Part shown: positions 8,659 to 17,603 of the stretch, piece by piece | How the letters are laid out: every line of letters begins with the position of its first letter | How positions within the stretch are numbered: position 1 is the first letter of the stretch | Origin: a virus | Reading direction: 5' to 3' (one strand) | Virus record (IMG/VR): IMGVR_UViG_3300044640_002948 | Coordinates: 1 to 35,228 of that record | DNA length: 35,228 nucleotides | Notes under the pieces: generated by a model | What the model saw: only the letters and a program-made list of their open reading frames with translations | What the model was told of the DNA's origin: nothing | Databases searched by the model: none | Program-made: the position numbers and the translations under genes

Positions 8659-10479
8659 ATGGCAGGAATAAATGATTTAAGACAGGTCCATGTAAAAAAA
8701 GGGGATGACTTTTTAAAGAATCTTCTAAACAATTTTGTAATTATCAACGAAAAGATAGATGGAACATTTTTTGGGGTAAGGAAGGAGGAAAACGATAAGT
8801 TTAAGTACTTTAAAAAGACAGGTGAGATCAGCTATGTTGATCGAATGCTGATGAAATATTATAATCCGGCAATTTCTCACTTTGAAGGATTTCCAGAAGA
8901 AAAGAGACAGAGAATACCAACAAGTCTGTTTTTTGGATTTGAGTATATCTCAAAAAAAGATCAGCCTACTAATAAAAAGGTTAAAAATGATCTGGTTCTT
9001 ACCTATATTCACCGATTGGATGACCAGGGCAAACCGATTGAAACCCTACAGACAGGAGAAGATCTTAAAAAATGGGCTGAATTCTTAGAAGTTGAGTCTC
9101 CACCCATTATCTTTGAAGGTATGCTAGATGATGAGCAAAAAAGGGCAATTCAGGAATTCGTATATTCGCCTTTTAAAGAGCTGTCCGACCGATTTAAGAC
9201 TACTTCTTTTACCAAGTATATTATCTCTATTCTAAATCCAGAAGGAGATGAAACGGTGTCGAAAGAAGGCCTAATGGGTGAAATTGAGAGCATCATTTTT
9301 AGATTCTACGACGAAAATGACGAAAATCCAAAGGCTAATATTTTTCTAGCTAAACTAGTTGATCCAATCTTTCAAGAAAAGTCTCAAGAGATTAAATCTG
9401 AGAATCCGACTAAAAAATCCAGCGATTATATCTGGTTAATAGTGATTGATCTGATGAATCATATAGAAATGTACGATGAATTTGATCTTAGAGAAAGATG
9501 TGAAGAGGAAGAGGACTATGACGCTAGATTTATAAAGCTAATCAACAACGTATTTAAAGAATTCATCAAAGAATATTCTTATAAATACGAAGGTCTTGAA
9601 TTAGATGTTCCAGAATATTTAAAGAATCCAGAATTTGATATCGACTATGCATTAATAAACGATGCTGAAGTTGCCTCTGTTTTAAAGAGAGATGAAACTT
9701 ACAAAGAAATTTATAGGATATTGACCAACTTTTTTAGAAAGCCTAGAAAGAAGTCGTCTTCTCCATTTTTCGATGATGATCTTTTAAATCAATTGAATCT
9801 TCAGATTCAAAAATTAAAGAGAGTAGTTATCGGAGATGTGATATATGAAGCGCTCTTCCCTTCTTTTGGAGAATTTATCGGAACTAATCCAAATCAAACC
9901 GGCCTGATTGAAAACCAAGAGGATTTTATCAATTCAGGACGCTTAACCAAAGCAGAAAAAGTTAATCTATTGATTGGGGGATTTGAACCTATCCATAACG
10001 GTCATATCAAAGCAATCAAAGCTTTAAAAAGCAATAACGGGTTACCTTGTGTTGTAGTTGCGATCATTAAAAAGAACCGAGCTACTAATTTTTCGGAGAG
10101 AACCATTAGACTACTATTGGAAAAAGTACAAAGAGAATTTCCAGATCTGATTAAGGATATCAGAATAATCAATTATTCTTCTATAAAGGACATAATCAAA
10201 TGTTTGAAACCAGAATATGATCCGGTGTTATGGGGAACCTCTAAGAGACGAATCAATGATTATATTCTGCAGTTGGACTATATTAAAAAGAAGGACATTC
10301 CATTAAGGCTGTCTGATGATTTTAAATTGGTAGAAATACCTAGCTATCAGGATTCAGAATCAGTTCTAGACTGCATATTAGGTCAAGACTATGCTAAATT
10401 CAAAAATCTTGTTCCGAAATCTATCAGTTCTGAGTTTTTTAATTTACAGAATGAGCTCAATTTAACAGGACAAGGTTAA
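8659..10479 (+). CDS. Fusion of ligase-like nucleotidyltransferase and NMNAT-like adenylyltransferase
   Basis: A 606-residue two-domain protein. The N-terminal half looks like a covalent nucleotidyltransferase of the DNA/RNA ligase superfamily. Motif I is EKIDGTFFGVRK with nucleophile K32; a FFGFEY motif III-like strand has E95; EGLMGE (203-208) fits motif IV; K232 in FLAKLVD could be motif V. The C-terminal part (about 434-600) is an HxGH nucleotidyltransferase of the NMN adenylyltransferase/cytidylyltransferase type. It has GGFEPIHNGH with HNGH at 446-449, and a GTSKR (526-530) signature loop. The two halves could seal nucleic acid and make NAD+, respectively. About 200 helical residues separate them. 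ATGGCA start after a short A/T-rich leader. Domain calls are by motif; substrates are unproven. Confidence 0.8.
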   Translation: MAGINDLRQVHVKKGDDFLKNLLNNFVIINEKIDGTFFGVRKEENDKFKYFKKTGEISYVDRMLMKYYNPAISHFEGFPEEKRQRIPTSLFFGFEYISKKDQPTNKKVKNDLVLTYIHRLDDQGKPIETLQTGEDLKKWAEFLEVESPPIIFEGMLDDEQKRAIQEFVYSPFKELSDRFKTTSFTKYIISILNPEGDETVSKEGLMGEIESIIFRFYDENDENPKANIFLAKLVDPIFQEKSQEIKSENPTKKSSDYIWLIVIDLMNHIEMYDEFDLRERCEEEEDYDARFIKLINNVFKEFIKEYSYKYEGLELDVPEYLKNPEFDIDYALINDAEVASVLKRDETYKEIYRILTNFFRKPRKKSSSPFFDDDLLNQLNLQIQKLKRVVIGDVIYEALFPSFGEFIGTNPNQTGLIENQEDFINSGRLTKAEKVNLLIGGFEPIHNGHIKAIKALKSNNGLPCVVVAIIKKNRATNFSERTIRLLLEKVQREFPDLIKDIRIINYSSIKDIIKCLKPEYDPVLWGTSKRRINDYILQLDYIKKKDIPLRLSDDFKLVEIPSYQDSESVLDCILGQDYAKFKNLVPKSISSEFFNLQNELNLTGQG

Positions 10480-10560
10480 AACTTTTTCTCTGTTTCTAAT
10501 ATAAGAATAAGGATGGAATTATTATTGGATACGATATATTGCTGCCAGCACCTCTTAAAA

Positions 10561-10580
10561 TTAATCTACTTCAAGATTAA
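10561..10580 (+). promoter_or_regulatory. Perfect 7-bp hairpin in the leader of the phosphoesterase gene
   Basis: TTAATCT and AGATTAA face each other across a six-base loop, 20 bases before the ATG at 10601, in a 121-base gap. It has no G-rich stem or T-tract, so it is not a standard terminator. It might be an operator or a leader structure, or chance in AT-rich DNA. Confidence 0.25.
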
Positions 10581-10600
10581 AGTTTCAAAAAATACCAACA

Positions 10601-12268
10601 ATGAAATTTAAAGAATTAACTCAAGAAGACAAGGACTTCTTTAAGAAGATTTATTATGATAAATCTAGCAAATGGGACGATCGAATGAAGGTCCTAATGG
10701 AATTTGCAAATAAGGGTCAGCGTACCATTCAGAAATGGGCAGTTAAACTTGGACTAAAGGAAAAACAGGATACTGAATCAGAGGAATTATTAAAAGCAAA
10801 AGAGAGAAAGTTCAATAAGAAAAAGAAAAGATTCATCATTACTTGGGCCCAGAACAATACTCCGGTACACGAGGTCTTTTTTACTAACCTAATTGAGTAT
10901 GCTAACTTTATAAATGCCGACATTCATGTTATTGCAGGCCGGTATAAAAATCCAACATCTGTATTCTCAGAACAGAATCGAGATGTTTGGCATGAAAGAG
11001 TAGCTGACTATTTAGATGCAGCTCGACACGATGTTCATAAGTATCTTTCCATCATGTCAGATGTGAAAATTCAACCAACTGCAGTTAATCCTATGACTGG
11101 GATGCAGGGTTTAAGCGGAATCAACTCTTGTGTTTTTGGTTCCCCAAAGGCACAGATGGAAATGATTCCAGTCTTGGAAGGTTGTAAACCTAAAATGATG
11201 TTAACAACTGGAGCCTGCACAATCGACAATTATACAGATTCAAAAGCTGGAAAGAAGGGTGAGTTTCACCATACTCTAGGATTCGTGATCGTAGAGATCA
11301 AGGACGATGAGACCTTTTTTGTAAGGCAAGTGACAGCTACTGAATCTGGTGACTTTTCGGATTTCTGCTGGGATGTCAGATTTGAAGGCAAAAAAGAGGA
11401 AATTCAATTTGATACTGCTTTGGAGCAGATGAATTGGATTGCAGCTAATTTTGGAGCAAGTCCAGTTAGATGGATTGGGAACACTCGAATCAGAAAAATT
11501 ACTGATATTGAAGCCTGTATCCTGGGAGATTGGCACTGTAGAAAATTGGATCCACAGGTGGTAGATAAGACCGTTGAACTCCTGGATCGATTGGTCCCTA
11601 AACATGTGGTTCTACACGATGTTTTTGATGGTGATTCAATCAGTCATCATGAAATGAAAGATCCTTTTGCTCAATATCGAAAAGAGATAAAAGGAACCAA
11701 TTCTCTAAAGGAAGAGGTCAATGAGATGTTGGACTCTATTTCTATATTCAAAAAATTCAAGAATGTGGTAGTGGTTAGAAGCAATCACGATGATTTTATT
11801 GATCGATGGTTAAAGAATGAAGACTGGAAGAAACAGCCTACTCCTAAGAATTCAATGGAATATATGGAATACAGTCAAATTTTATTGAGACAGTATGCAG
11901 AAGCTGACCGAATCAAAGGAGTTATACCTGAACTAATTAATCAAAGATATCCAGAATTCATTACCTTAGGCCGTAGTGATAGTTATATTGTTAAAGGATG
12001 GGAACTAGCCCAGCATGGAGATATTGGATCAGGAGGAACCAGAGGGTCTCTACAACAGTTTAGAAAATTAAATACTAAGATCATAGTAGGTCACTACCAT
12101 ACTCCAGGTCGAGCAGACGGAGCAATTTCAGTTGGAACTTCTACTAAATTAAGAGTAGGATACAATCTAGGACCCAGTAGCTGGTTACAATCTCATGTTA
12201 TCATACACAAGAACGGAAAAGCTCAACACATACATTTTATTGACGGAGAATATACTACGATCTATTAG
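10601..12268 (+). CDS. Metallophosphoesterase
   Basis: A 555-residue protein whose C-terminal half is a calcineurin-type metallophosphoesterase. The metal-binding motifs are in order: GDWH (309-312), HDVFDGDS (339-346), SNHD (394-397), HGD (472-474) and GHYH (497-500). The N-terminal 300 residues include a helix-turn-helix-like segment (about 37-52), a very basic stretch (66-77), and an alpha/beta region of unknown function with FIITWAQNN and ADIHVIAGR strands. Enzymes of this fold act as nucleases, phosphodiesterases or phosphatases. A role in DNA handling, as for the phosphoesterase-containing A1 protein of phage T5, is possible but unproven. It abuts the stop of the convergent lysozyme gene without a gap. 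Confidence 0.8.
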   Translation: MKFKELTQEDKDFFKKIYYDKSSKWDDRMKVLMEFANKGQRTIQKWAVKLGLKEKQDTESEELLKAKERKFNKKKKRFIITWAQNNTPVHEVFFTNLIEYANFINADIHVIAGRYKNPTSVFSEQNRDVWHERVADYLDAARHDVHKYLSIMSDVKIQPTAVNPMTGMQGLSGINSCVFGSPKAQMEMIPVLEGCKPKMMLTTGACTIDNYTDSKAGKKGEFHHTLGFVIVEIKDDETFFVRQVTATESGDFSDFCWDVRFEGKKEEIQFDTALEQMNWIAANFGASPVRWIGNTRIRKITDIEACILGDWHCRKLDPQVVDKTVELLDRLVPKHVVLHDVFDGDSISHHEMKDPFAQYRKEIKGTNSLKEEVNEMLDSISIFKKFKNVVVVRSNHDDFIDRWLKNEDWKKQPTPKNSMEYMEYSQILLRQYAEADRIKGVIPELINQRYPEFITLGRSDSYIVKGWELAQHGDIGSGGTRGSLQQFRKLNTKIIVGHYHTPGRADGAISVGTSTKLRVGYNLGPSSWLQSHVIIHKNGKAQHIHFIDGEYTTIY

Positions 12269-12826
12269 TTACTTAATTAAATTATAGATTGAAGTCGCAT
12301 ACTTTATTCGGTCAGCAAGTGCCGCGACTCCTGCTCTTTCATAATGCGTAACGATTGCTTTTGTTGCCCCTGATATTGTTGTTTCAGCTTTTATTTTAGA
12401 CCAAGCCGCTTTCTCTGAATCCTTTAATTCAGATATTACAAAATCTAATTGAGCGTTAGTAGTCGAAGCTCCCGCTTCAATTAATTTATTCTTTCTTTCC
12501 TCAGTCCACTGAGCTAGACCGTATCCAGATTTTTTAGATTGATTTTTTGCTGTTTCAGGAGTTGTAGATTTAAATCCTGTTCCTAACTTTAAACTCTTTA
12601 TTGAACTCTGACTAACATCTGGCCTGACTCCACTCTCTTTAGCAAAATTACCAATAAAGGCGGCAGCATGTACTTTACTATATCCTTTTTTTACTAAATA
12701 ATTAGCAGCTTCTTTTCCTCTTTCTTCCCAACCATTAAAAAGAAGTTGATATTCTGAATCAGGCGATTCTGCTTCTTCAGACTCATTTAGAATCCATTGA
12801 TAATATTTTAAAACGTGATTTAACAT
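12269..12826 (-). CDS. Phage tail-type lysozyme with targeting-like N-terminus
   Basis: A 185-residue protein. Residues about 36-185 match the phage-tail lysozyme family (phi29 gp13 type): AAAFIGNFAKESGVRPD with the presumed catalytic Glu64, then GYGLAQWT (101-108), then a helical region with QLDFVISEL and a final TSIYNLI. It should cut peptidoglycan glycan strands during DNA entry or lysis. The first 20 residues (LKYYQWILNESEE) are not part of the lysozyme fold. They resemble the targeting-like N-termini of two other genes here, including a possible prohead-protease site (LNE before Ser). No signal peptide or transmembrane segment is visible. It is a single gene on the minus strand, facing the tail genes, and may replace the lysozyme domain absent from the spike protein. 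Confidence 0.85.
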   Translation of the reverse strand: MLNHVLKYYQWILNESEEAESPDSEYQLLFNGWEERGKEAANYLVKKGYSKVHAAAFIGNFAKESGVRPDVSQSSIKSLKLGTGFKSTTPETAKNQSKKSGYGLAQWTEERKNKLIEAGASTTNAQLDFVISELKDSEKAAWSKIKAETTISGATKAIVTHYERAGVAALADRIKYATSIYNLIK

Positions 12827-12874
12827 TGATTAATTTACCTTTTTATTATGATTATTTATTTTAAAACCATCAAA

Positions 12875-12887
12875 TAAATAATAAAAA
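12875..12887 (+). promoter_or_regulatory. Late-promoter-like element TAAATAATAAAAA
   Basis: Exact copy of the recurrent element, six bases before the ATG that opens the tail/baseplate module. A degenerate version with inserted bases lies on the opposite strand of the same gap, before the lysozyme gene, so the gap probably fires in both directions. Confidence 0.5.
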
Positions 12888-12893
12888 AGAGCT

Positions 12894-13103
12894 ATGTCTA
12901 AAAAAGATTCAAGCTGGAAAAACTACCAGGACTACACCAGAGGAAAAGCCAAGCTTCAAAACGCTGTTCTTCAACACCCAGAAGAGAGTGAAGGCCCTAA
13001 TTCGGTCTATAACTATATGAAAGGACAGGTAAAGAGGGACATGTGGGTAATGGGATTTGATCAATTTAAAGACGTAGGGCTGGACAAAAAATCTAAAAAG
13101 TAA
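12894..13103 (+). CDS. Small basic protein, first gene of the tail module
   Basis: A 69-residue, Lys-rich, mostly helical protein with no recognised domain. It contains WKNYQDYTRGKAK near the start and a WVMGFDQFKDVGL segment near the end. It follows a late-promoter-like element and shares one base with the next gene (TAATG). The position suggests a small structural or assembly protein. Confidence 0.7.
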   Translation: MSKKDSSWKNYQDYTRGKAKLQNAVLQHPEESEGPNSVYNYMKGQVKRDMWVMGFDQFKDVGLDKKSKK

Positions 13104-13381
13104 TGAAGAATTATCTTAAGATATCAAGACTAGAGGAAGATATGTTGAGCCCAATGGATTCTCCAGCATTTACAATGGAAAACCCAGAGGCTCCCGGACA
13201 GTCATATCAAACCCCTCTAAGCATGCCGTCAGACATGGATACTTTTTCCTTATTAGGCCCAGGTAAAAAGAATGAGACTAGGCCTAAGAAGAGATCTAAA
13301 AAGAAGGAAAAGGATCAAGTGAGCTCAGTAGATTTTACTAAAGTTGTAAAGTTTGACGATTTCATTTCAGGAAATAGATAA
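13103..13381 (+). CDS. Small, probably disordered protein
   Basis: A 92-residue protein rich in Pro, Ser, Met and Lys with a polybasic KKRSKKKEK stretch at about 68-76. Low complexity suggests disorder. Its last residues (VVKFDDFISGNR) and first residues (MKNYLKISRLEED) resemble the short aromatic/acidic targeting-like motifs of other genes here. It overlaps the upstream gene by one base. It may be a virion-associated or assembly factor; function unknown. Confidence 0.65.
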   Translation: MKNYLKISRLEEDMLSPMDSPAFTMENPEAPGQSYQTPLSMPSDMDTFSLLGPGKKNETRPKKRSKKKEKDQVSSVDFTKVVKFDDFISGNR

Positions 13382-13398
13382 TTAAAAACTCATAATTT

Positions 13399-15519
13399 AT
13401 GGCAGGAGAACAAAATAAAGAGCTGACTACAGATCAGTTAATAAACGAGTCGGTCGAATCATTCCAAGCATTAGTAAATGATTACAGCAATGTTGAATAT
13501 GCTCAAGTTGATAAGTTCTTTTTTCCAGTTCCAGGTACATGGTCAATATTTAATCCTTTTAAAGTATTTAGATACAGTAAATTTGGATTAAATGCTGTTG
13601 AGTATCTAAAGGAACTTCATTATGATGCTCCTATTGGAAATGCAGATCAATCTGCTGCTGCTCTAGGCTTAAATTTCACGTCAATAACCGACATTACGCA
13701 AAAAGTACCAGGAGGAAGAGATGTTATAATACCAGGTGTGGATGTTGGAAATGAACAATTTACATCAGATATTTCAAAACTATTTAAAGCAAAGATAGGT
13801 GAATTTAGCAATGTTAGAAAAACGATAATTGAAAATCCAAGTGCTGCCAATATAATAGAGTGGTCTAGATTAATAGCAGGACAGACTAAAGGAGAAATGG
13901 CGTCAGCTATGTCTCCGACTCCATATACCGCTAGAGATTTCTTATGGTGCAAATATTATGGAAAGGTTCCAAACAATAGAATGGTGACTCTTAGAAGATA
14001 TCATATGCCGGTAGAAGACAATTTAAAGATCTCTCCTGAAAAAGGTCCATTAATTCCTCTCGCTCAGGCCGTGACCTGGTACGGTGCGGATGTGGGTAAT
14101 GGAATCGGTTCAATATTACCTTTAGGATGGGGTCTGAACTGGGCACCTAAAAATGCAAAAGTTCAAGATATTCAAGGAAATGAAATCACAATTGAGGAAC
14201 TTCTTAGCGCATTAGGAGTATCTAATACTAAAAATGAAGCAACTGGAAAAACTCTGGTCGATGTTTTAAAAACTCAAATCTTTAGTGGGAATGGAAAAGT
14301 TGATATTTTAAAGCTAGCTGGATACGATAAAAGCATTCAAGAGTATATAAAGAGTGCATACAGCGATGACGGTCCCTATTGGAATAGAATATTGGGACCA
14401 GTCAACGTGATTGATTCAACTCAAATCAGATCAAGAGGATTCACAGAAGGAATTACAGATGTTACTCTAAATTTTGAATATTCTCTAAGATCATTCGGGG
14501 CAGGGGGTGACAAAGGAATAAACCCAAAGATAGCCTTTTTAGATCTAATTAGTAATTTTCTCTCTTTAACTTACAACAGCGCACCTTTTTGGGGAGGAGG
14601 ATCCAGATATTTTCAAAAAACTGGAGTTTCTATACCTGGATTAGACATGGAAAATCAAATTTTAGAAGGAGACGTATTAGGGGCGATTCAAGTAGGGATA
14701 GAACAGCTATCAACAATAGCAGGTAGAAATGTACAACAATTGATATCTCTTGCAACTAGTGCTCTATCTGGAGCGCTAACTGATAAACAGGTACAGGCTG
14801 AAAGAAAAAAATTGGATTTATCATTTGAGCAGGGAAAAAATGTGGATCCTCAGACTTTAAAAAACCTTCAGGATCAAGCAGCTAATACTCCAGGACTTGA
14901 CCCTTCTATGCCTTTTGCCAAATTATTAGCACCTAGGATTGGAGAACTGCTTCAAAAACCTTTGATTTATAGATCTGTGTTAGACGGTAGAGCAACTGGA
15001 GAATGGCACATAACGGTTGGCAACCCAATGAATCCATGGGCAGTGATGGGAAATCTTCTTCTTAAATCAGTAAAAGTCACATTTGATGAAAATTTAAGTA
15101 TTGATGATTTTCCTACTGAAGTTAAATTTGCGGTTACGTTGGGTCACGGCAGACCTAGAGCAAAACAGGATATTGAATCAATATTTAACTTGGGTAACGG
15201 GGCATTAGGGTTTTCAAAAGTAAGTCCACCAAGCTCAGCCTATAACTCATATGGAGAAACAAGCAGCAATCGATTAAACAGCGCGTACGGGGCTGAATCA
15301 GGATTAGTAGATGAAGGAGATGCTATTCCTATTGAGGGAGCTAGAAATACAAATGGAGTAAGCTCACAGAAATCGGATGCTGAAATCTACGCTGAAGATC
15401 CAACTTGGAAAAAATCGCTAGAAGAGTCTAAAAGAAGAGTGACTGAAAGATATGGAGAGATTTACGGAAATGCTCCAATATTACAGGATTATTTCCTTAA
15501 AGTTTATACAAAAGATTAA
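13399..15519 (+). CDS. Large tail or baseplate structural protein
   Basis: A 706-residue protein with no clear named family. It opens the row of baseplate genes (LysM wedge, hub, spike) and has the mixed beta/alpha composition of a virion protein. A C-terminal segment at about 525-590 (WHITVGNPMNPW, then LGHGRPRAKQDIESIFNLG) looks well conserved. The following about 90 residues (Ser/Asn/Gly-rich, then charged helix) look like a flexible tail. There is no signal peptide. The start is ATGGCA after an A/T-rich leader, the usual start context in this genome. Contacting the baseplate or tube is inference from position. Confidence 0.85.
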   Translation: MAGEQNKELTTDQLINESVESFQALVNDYSNVEYAQVDKFFFPVPGTWSIFNPFKVFRYSKFGLNAVEYLKELHYDAPIGNADQSAAALGLNFTSITDITQKVPGGRDVIIPGVDVGNEQFTSDISKLFKAKIGEFSNVRKTIIENPSAANIIEWSRLIAGQTKGEMASAMSPTPYTARDFLWCKYYGKVPNNRMVTLRRYHMPVEDNLKISPEKGPLIPLAQAVTWYGADVGNGIGSILPLGWGLNWAPKNAKVQDIQGNEITIEELLSALGVSNTKNEATGKTLVDVLKTQIFSGNGKVDILKLAGYDKSIQEYIKSAYSDDGPYWNRILGPVNVIDSTQIRSRGFTEGITDVTLNFEYSLRSFGAGGDKGINPKIAFLDLISNFLSLTYNSAPFWGGGSRYFQKTGVSIPGLDMENQILEGDVLGAIQVGIEQLSTIAGRNVQQLISLATSALSGALTDKQVQAERKKLDLSFEQGKNVDPQTLKNLQDQAANTPGLDPSMPFAKLLAPRIGELLQKPLIYRSVLDGRATGEWHITVGNPMNPWAVMGNLLLKSVKVTFDENLSIDDFPTEVKFAVTLGHGRPRAKQDIESIFNLGNGALGFSKVSPPSSAYNSYGETSSNRLNSAYGAESGLVDEGDAIPIEGARNTNGVSSQKSDAEIYAEDPTWKKSLEESKRRVTERYGEIYGNAPILQDYFLKVYTKD

Positions 15520-15525
15520 AAGATT

Positions 15526-16122
15526 ATGCTACTTAGTAATTTATTAAATAAGAAATTGAAATTTGAGAAGGCAAATGGAGATATAGTTAATGATTTAACC
15601 AGATCTACTTTTAGGTTTCCGAACAATCCTGTGAATGGAGGAGGATTAACAGTAGTTACTGATTTCGAACAAATGAGACCTGATCTTGTTGCCAATCGGC
15701 TATTAGGTCAATCCAAATTATGGGATTCTCTTTTGAAATTTAATGGAATATCTAATCCTTTTTCATTAGAAAAAGGAGATACTCTCTATATTCTTCCGGC
15801 TAGTAATCTAGATCAGTGCATTGTTTCTCCAAGAGTATATCCTAATAGAGGGGAAGTCTCTGAAACTAATCCTGACCAGATTTCAACTAGCGCAATATTG
15901 GATCCAAAAACTCAAAAAGATAAGGATAGGTTGCTTAATCTTCAGAAAAAAATAGGGGAAGTTTTACCTCCTAATATTAACAGACAAGGGGTTCAAAATG
16001 CAAGAGAAGTAGATGGAAAAATAGTATTTGGAGACGGAAACACAAATGGAGGAGGAGCATTATCATCTCTAGCAAGAGACCGGGTAAAAACTTCTCTAAA
16101 TCAAAATAATATAGGATTATAA
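15526..16122 (+). CDS. LysM-containing baseplate wedge protein, gp53-like
   Basis: A 198-residue protein resembling T4 gp53 and the LysM proteins of contractile injection systems. Residues about 15-60 contain a beta-rich opening and the FEQMRPDLVANRLLGQ segment. Residues about 63-90 hold a LysM-like fold (WDSLLKFNGISNPFSLEKGD, then TLYILP). The C-terminal 90 residues are low in complexity and probably flexible. T4 gp53 joins neighbouring wedges of the baseplate. The location between a large tail protein and the hub gene fits. It starts six bases after the preceding stop and abuts the next gene. Confidence 0.75.
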   Translation: MLLSNLLNKKLKFEKANGDIVNDLTRSTFRFPNNPVNGGGLTVVTDFEQMRPDLVANRLLGQSKLWDSLLKFNGISNPFSLEKGDTLYILPASNLDQCIVSPRVYPNRGEVSETNPDQISTSAILDPKTQKDKDRLLNLQKKIGEVLPPNINRQGVQNAREVDGKIVFGDGNTNGGGALSSLARDRVKTSLNQNNIGL

Positions 16123-17598
16123 ATGTCATTTAGGGATACTATAAAAGTCACAACTTTACCTACTTTAAAATTAAAGGAATTGTCGGTTATCGATGACACT
16201 AAAGCAAGTGCAGAAAATCCAGGAATAATTACTCCAAAAAATCAAAGAAGCGCTAAAGAAAAAAAAGGATCTGAAATTCCATTAGTTAAAATAAATTCTA
16301 TTGAGATAACTAACGTTGATAAATTAATCATTGAGGAATCAGGAATTATCCCAACAATTAAGCTGATATTCACAGATGCGACTGGAGCCCTAAGCAGCAG
16401 AAATTATCCAAAAAGAGATCCTATTTTAAGTGTATATATTAAAACTGGAAATGAATCTTTTAAACCTATTAGGTGTGATTTTTTAATAACTAGCATTAGA
16501 TCGAATCAGGATGCGGTAATGAATGCATCAGTTATACATAAAGGAGCAACTTACGTAATGACCGGGGAACTTTTTATACCAAAACTCTATGATAATGTGT
16601 CTAGAAGTTATCCTAACATGACTTCTAAAGTGGCACTTAATCAGATTGCGGTTGATTTAGGATTAGGATTTGCTGAAAACGATTTTGAGACTGATGATGC
16701 TATGACCTGGATCAATCCAAATAGAAACAGTTTACACATGATTTCTGAAATAAGAAAACATGCTTATTTAGATGACGATACCCTATTTCATTCTTTTATT
16801 GATAAGTATTATAATTTAAATTTTATTAACGTATCGAATCAACTTATTTTCGGGCAGGAACTAAATAGAACTTATGATACAGATGTTGATGCTTCTCAAT
16901 TAGTTGCGTCTCAAGAAGCAGCTGAAAAGGCCAGATTAAATCGAAATGCGTATACTGTCCCTCTAGCTCTTAATAATTTAGATCAATATAGAGGAAAGCC
17001 AGAATACATCATAAATTATTCGCCTATGGGAGATAATGGATCTATCTTAAAATCTAAAGGATACAGAAAAACTCTATATTATTATGATCACCTATTAGAA
17101 GAAGGATCTAAATTTACCAGTTTTTATCTTAATCCTGCAAAAATTAAAGGAGCTGAAGAAAAGGACGTATATTTAATACCTGAAGACGAGGATTTAAAAT
17201 CAAACATGACTAAAAAATGGATGAATATCGAATATGGTAACGCGCATCGAGAATGGAACGCATCTGCTATTACGCAGGACCACAATGATAGCGAATTAAA
17301 TAAAATAAAGCTAAAAGTTGAAACTGCAGGAATAAACTTTCAAGTCTATAGAGGATGCGGAATTCCAGTAGTGATAACCACTCCGGCCGTTGATAGAAAA
17401 TTAATAGATTCATTCAATAATGATTCTATAGAAACTGGAGAATCTTTTAGCGCAGGGGCCACTATAACTGATCCTTATTTATCAGGAAGATACTATGTAA
17501 ATTCAGTTAAATATATATTTGATAGCATGGATCCTGCTTTTACATATCGAACTGAATTTCAATTGAGCAGAATAGATTGGGAGAATGAAAAAATTTAA
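16123..17598 (+). CDS. Baseplate hub protein, gp27/gpD-like
   Basis: A 491-residue protein that fits the baseplate hub group (T4 gp27, P2 gpD, VgrG N-terminus), the ring that connects tail tube to spike. Visible hallmarks are the paired beta domains in the first 190 residues and a segment at about 200-235 (SLHMISEIRKHAYLDDDTLF, then HSFIDKYYNLNFINVSN) that resembles hub proteins of many myophages. The C-terminus returns to beta structure (GRYYVNSVKYIFD). It directly follows the LysM gene, and the spike gene lies two genes downstream. The family call is from pattern and order, not from an alignment. Confidence 0.65.
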   Translation: MSFRDTIKVTTLPTLKLKELSVIDDTKASAENPGIITPKNQRSAKEKKGSEIPLVKINSIEITNVDKLIIEESGIIPTIKLIFTDATGALSSRNYPKRDPILSVYIKTGNESFKPIRCDFLITSIRSNQDAVMNASVIHKGATYVMTGELFIPKLYDNVSRSYPNMTSKVALNQIAVDLGLGFAENDFETDDAMTWINPNRNSLHMISEIRKHAYLDDDTLFHSFIDKYYNLNFINVSNQLIFGQELNRTYDTDVDASQLVASQEAAEKARLNRNAYTVPLALNNLDQYRGKPEYIINYSPMGDNGSILKSKGYRKTLYYYDHLLEEGSKFTSFYLNPAKIKGAEEKDVYLIPEDEDLKSNMTKKWMNIEYGNAHREWNASAITQDHNDSELNKIKLKVETAGINFQVYRGCGIPVVITTPAVDRKLIDSFNNDSIETGESFSAGATITDPYLSGRYYVNSVKYIFDSMDPAFTYRTEFQLSRIDWENEKI

Positions 17599-17603
17599 AT
17601 AGG

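Noticed and set aside
10513-10611. Possible 32-residue ORF in the gap before the metallophosphoesterase
   Set aside because: It overlaps the phosphoesterase start, has no family or coding signature, and its ATG follows only a very short AAGG-like sequence; chance is likely.
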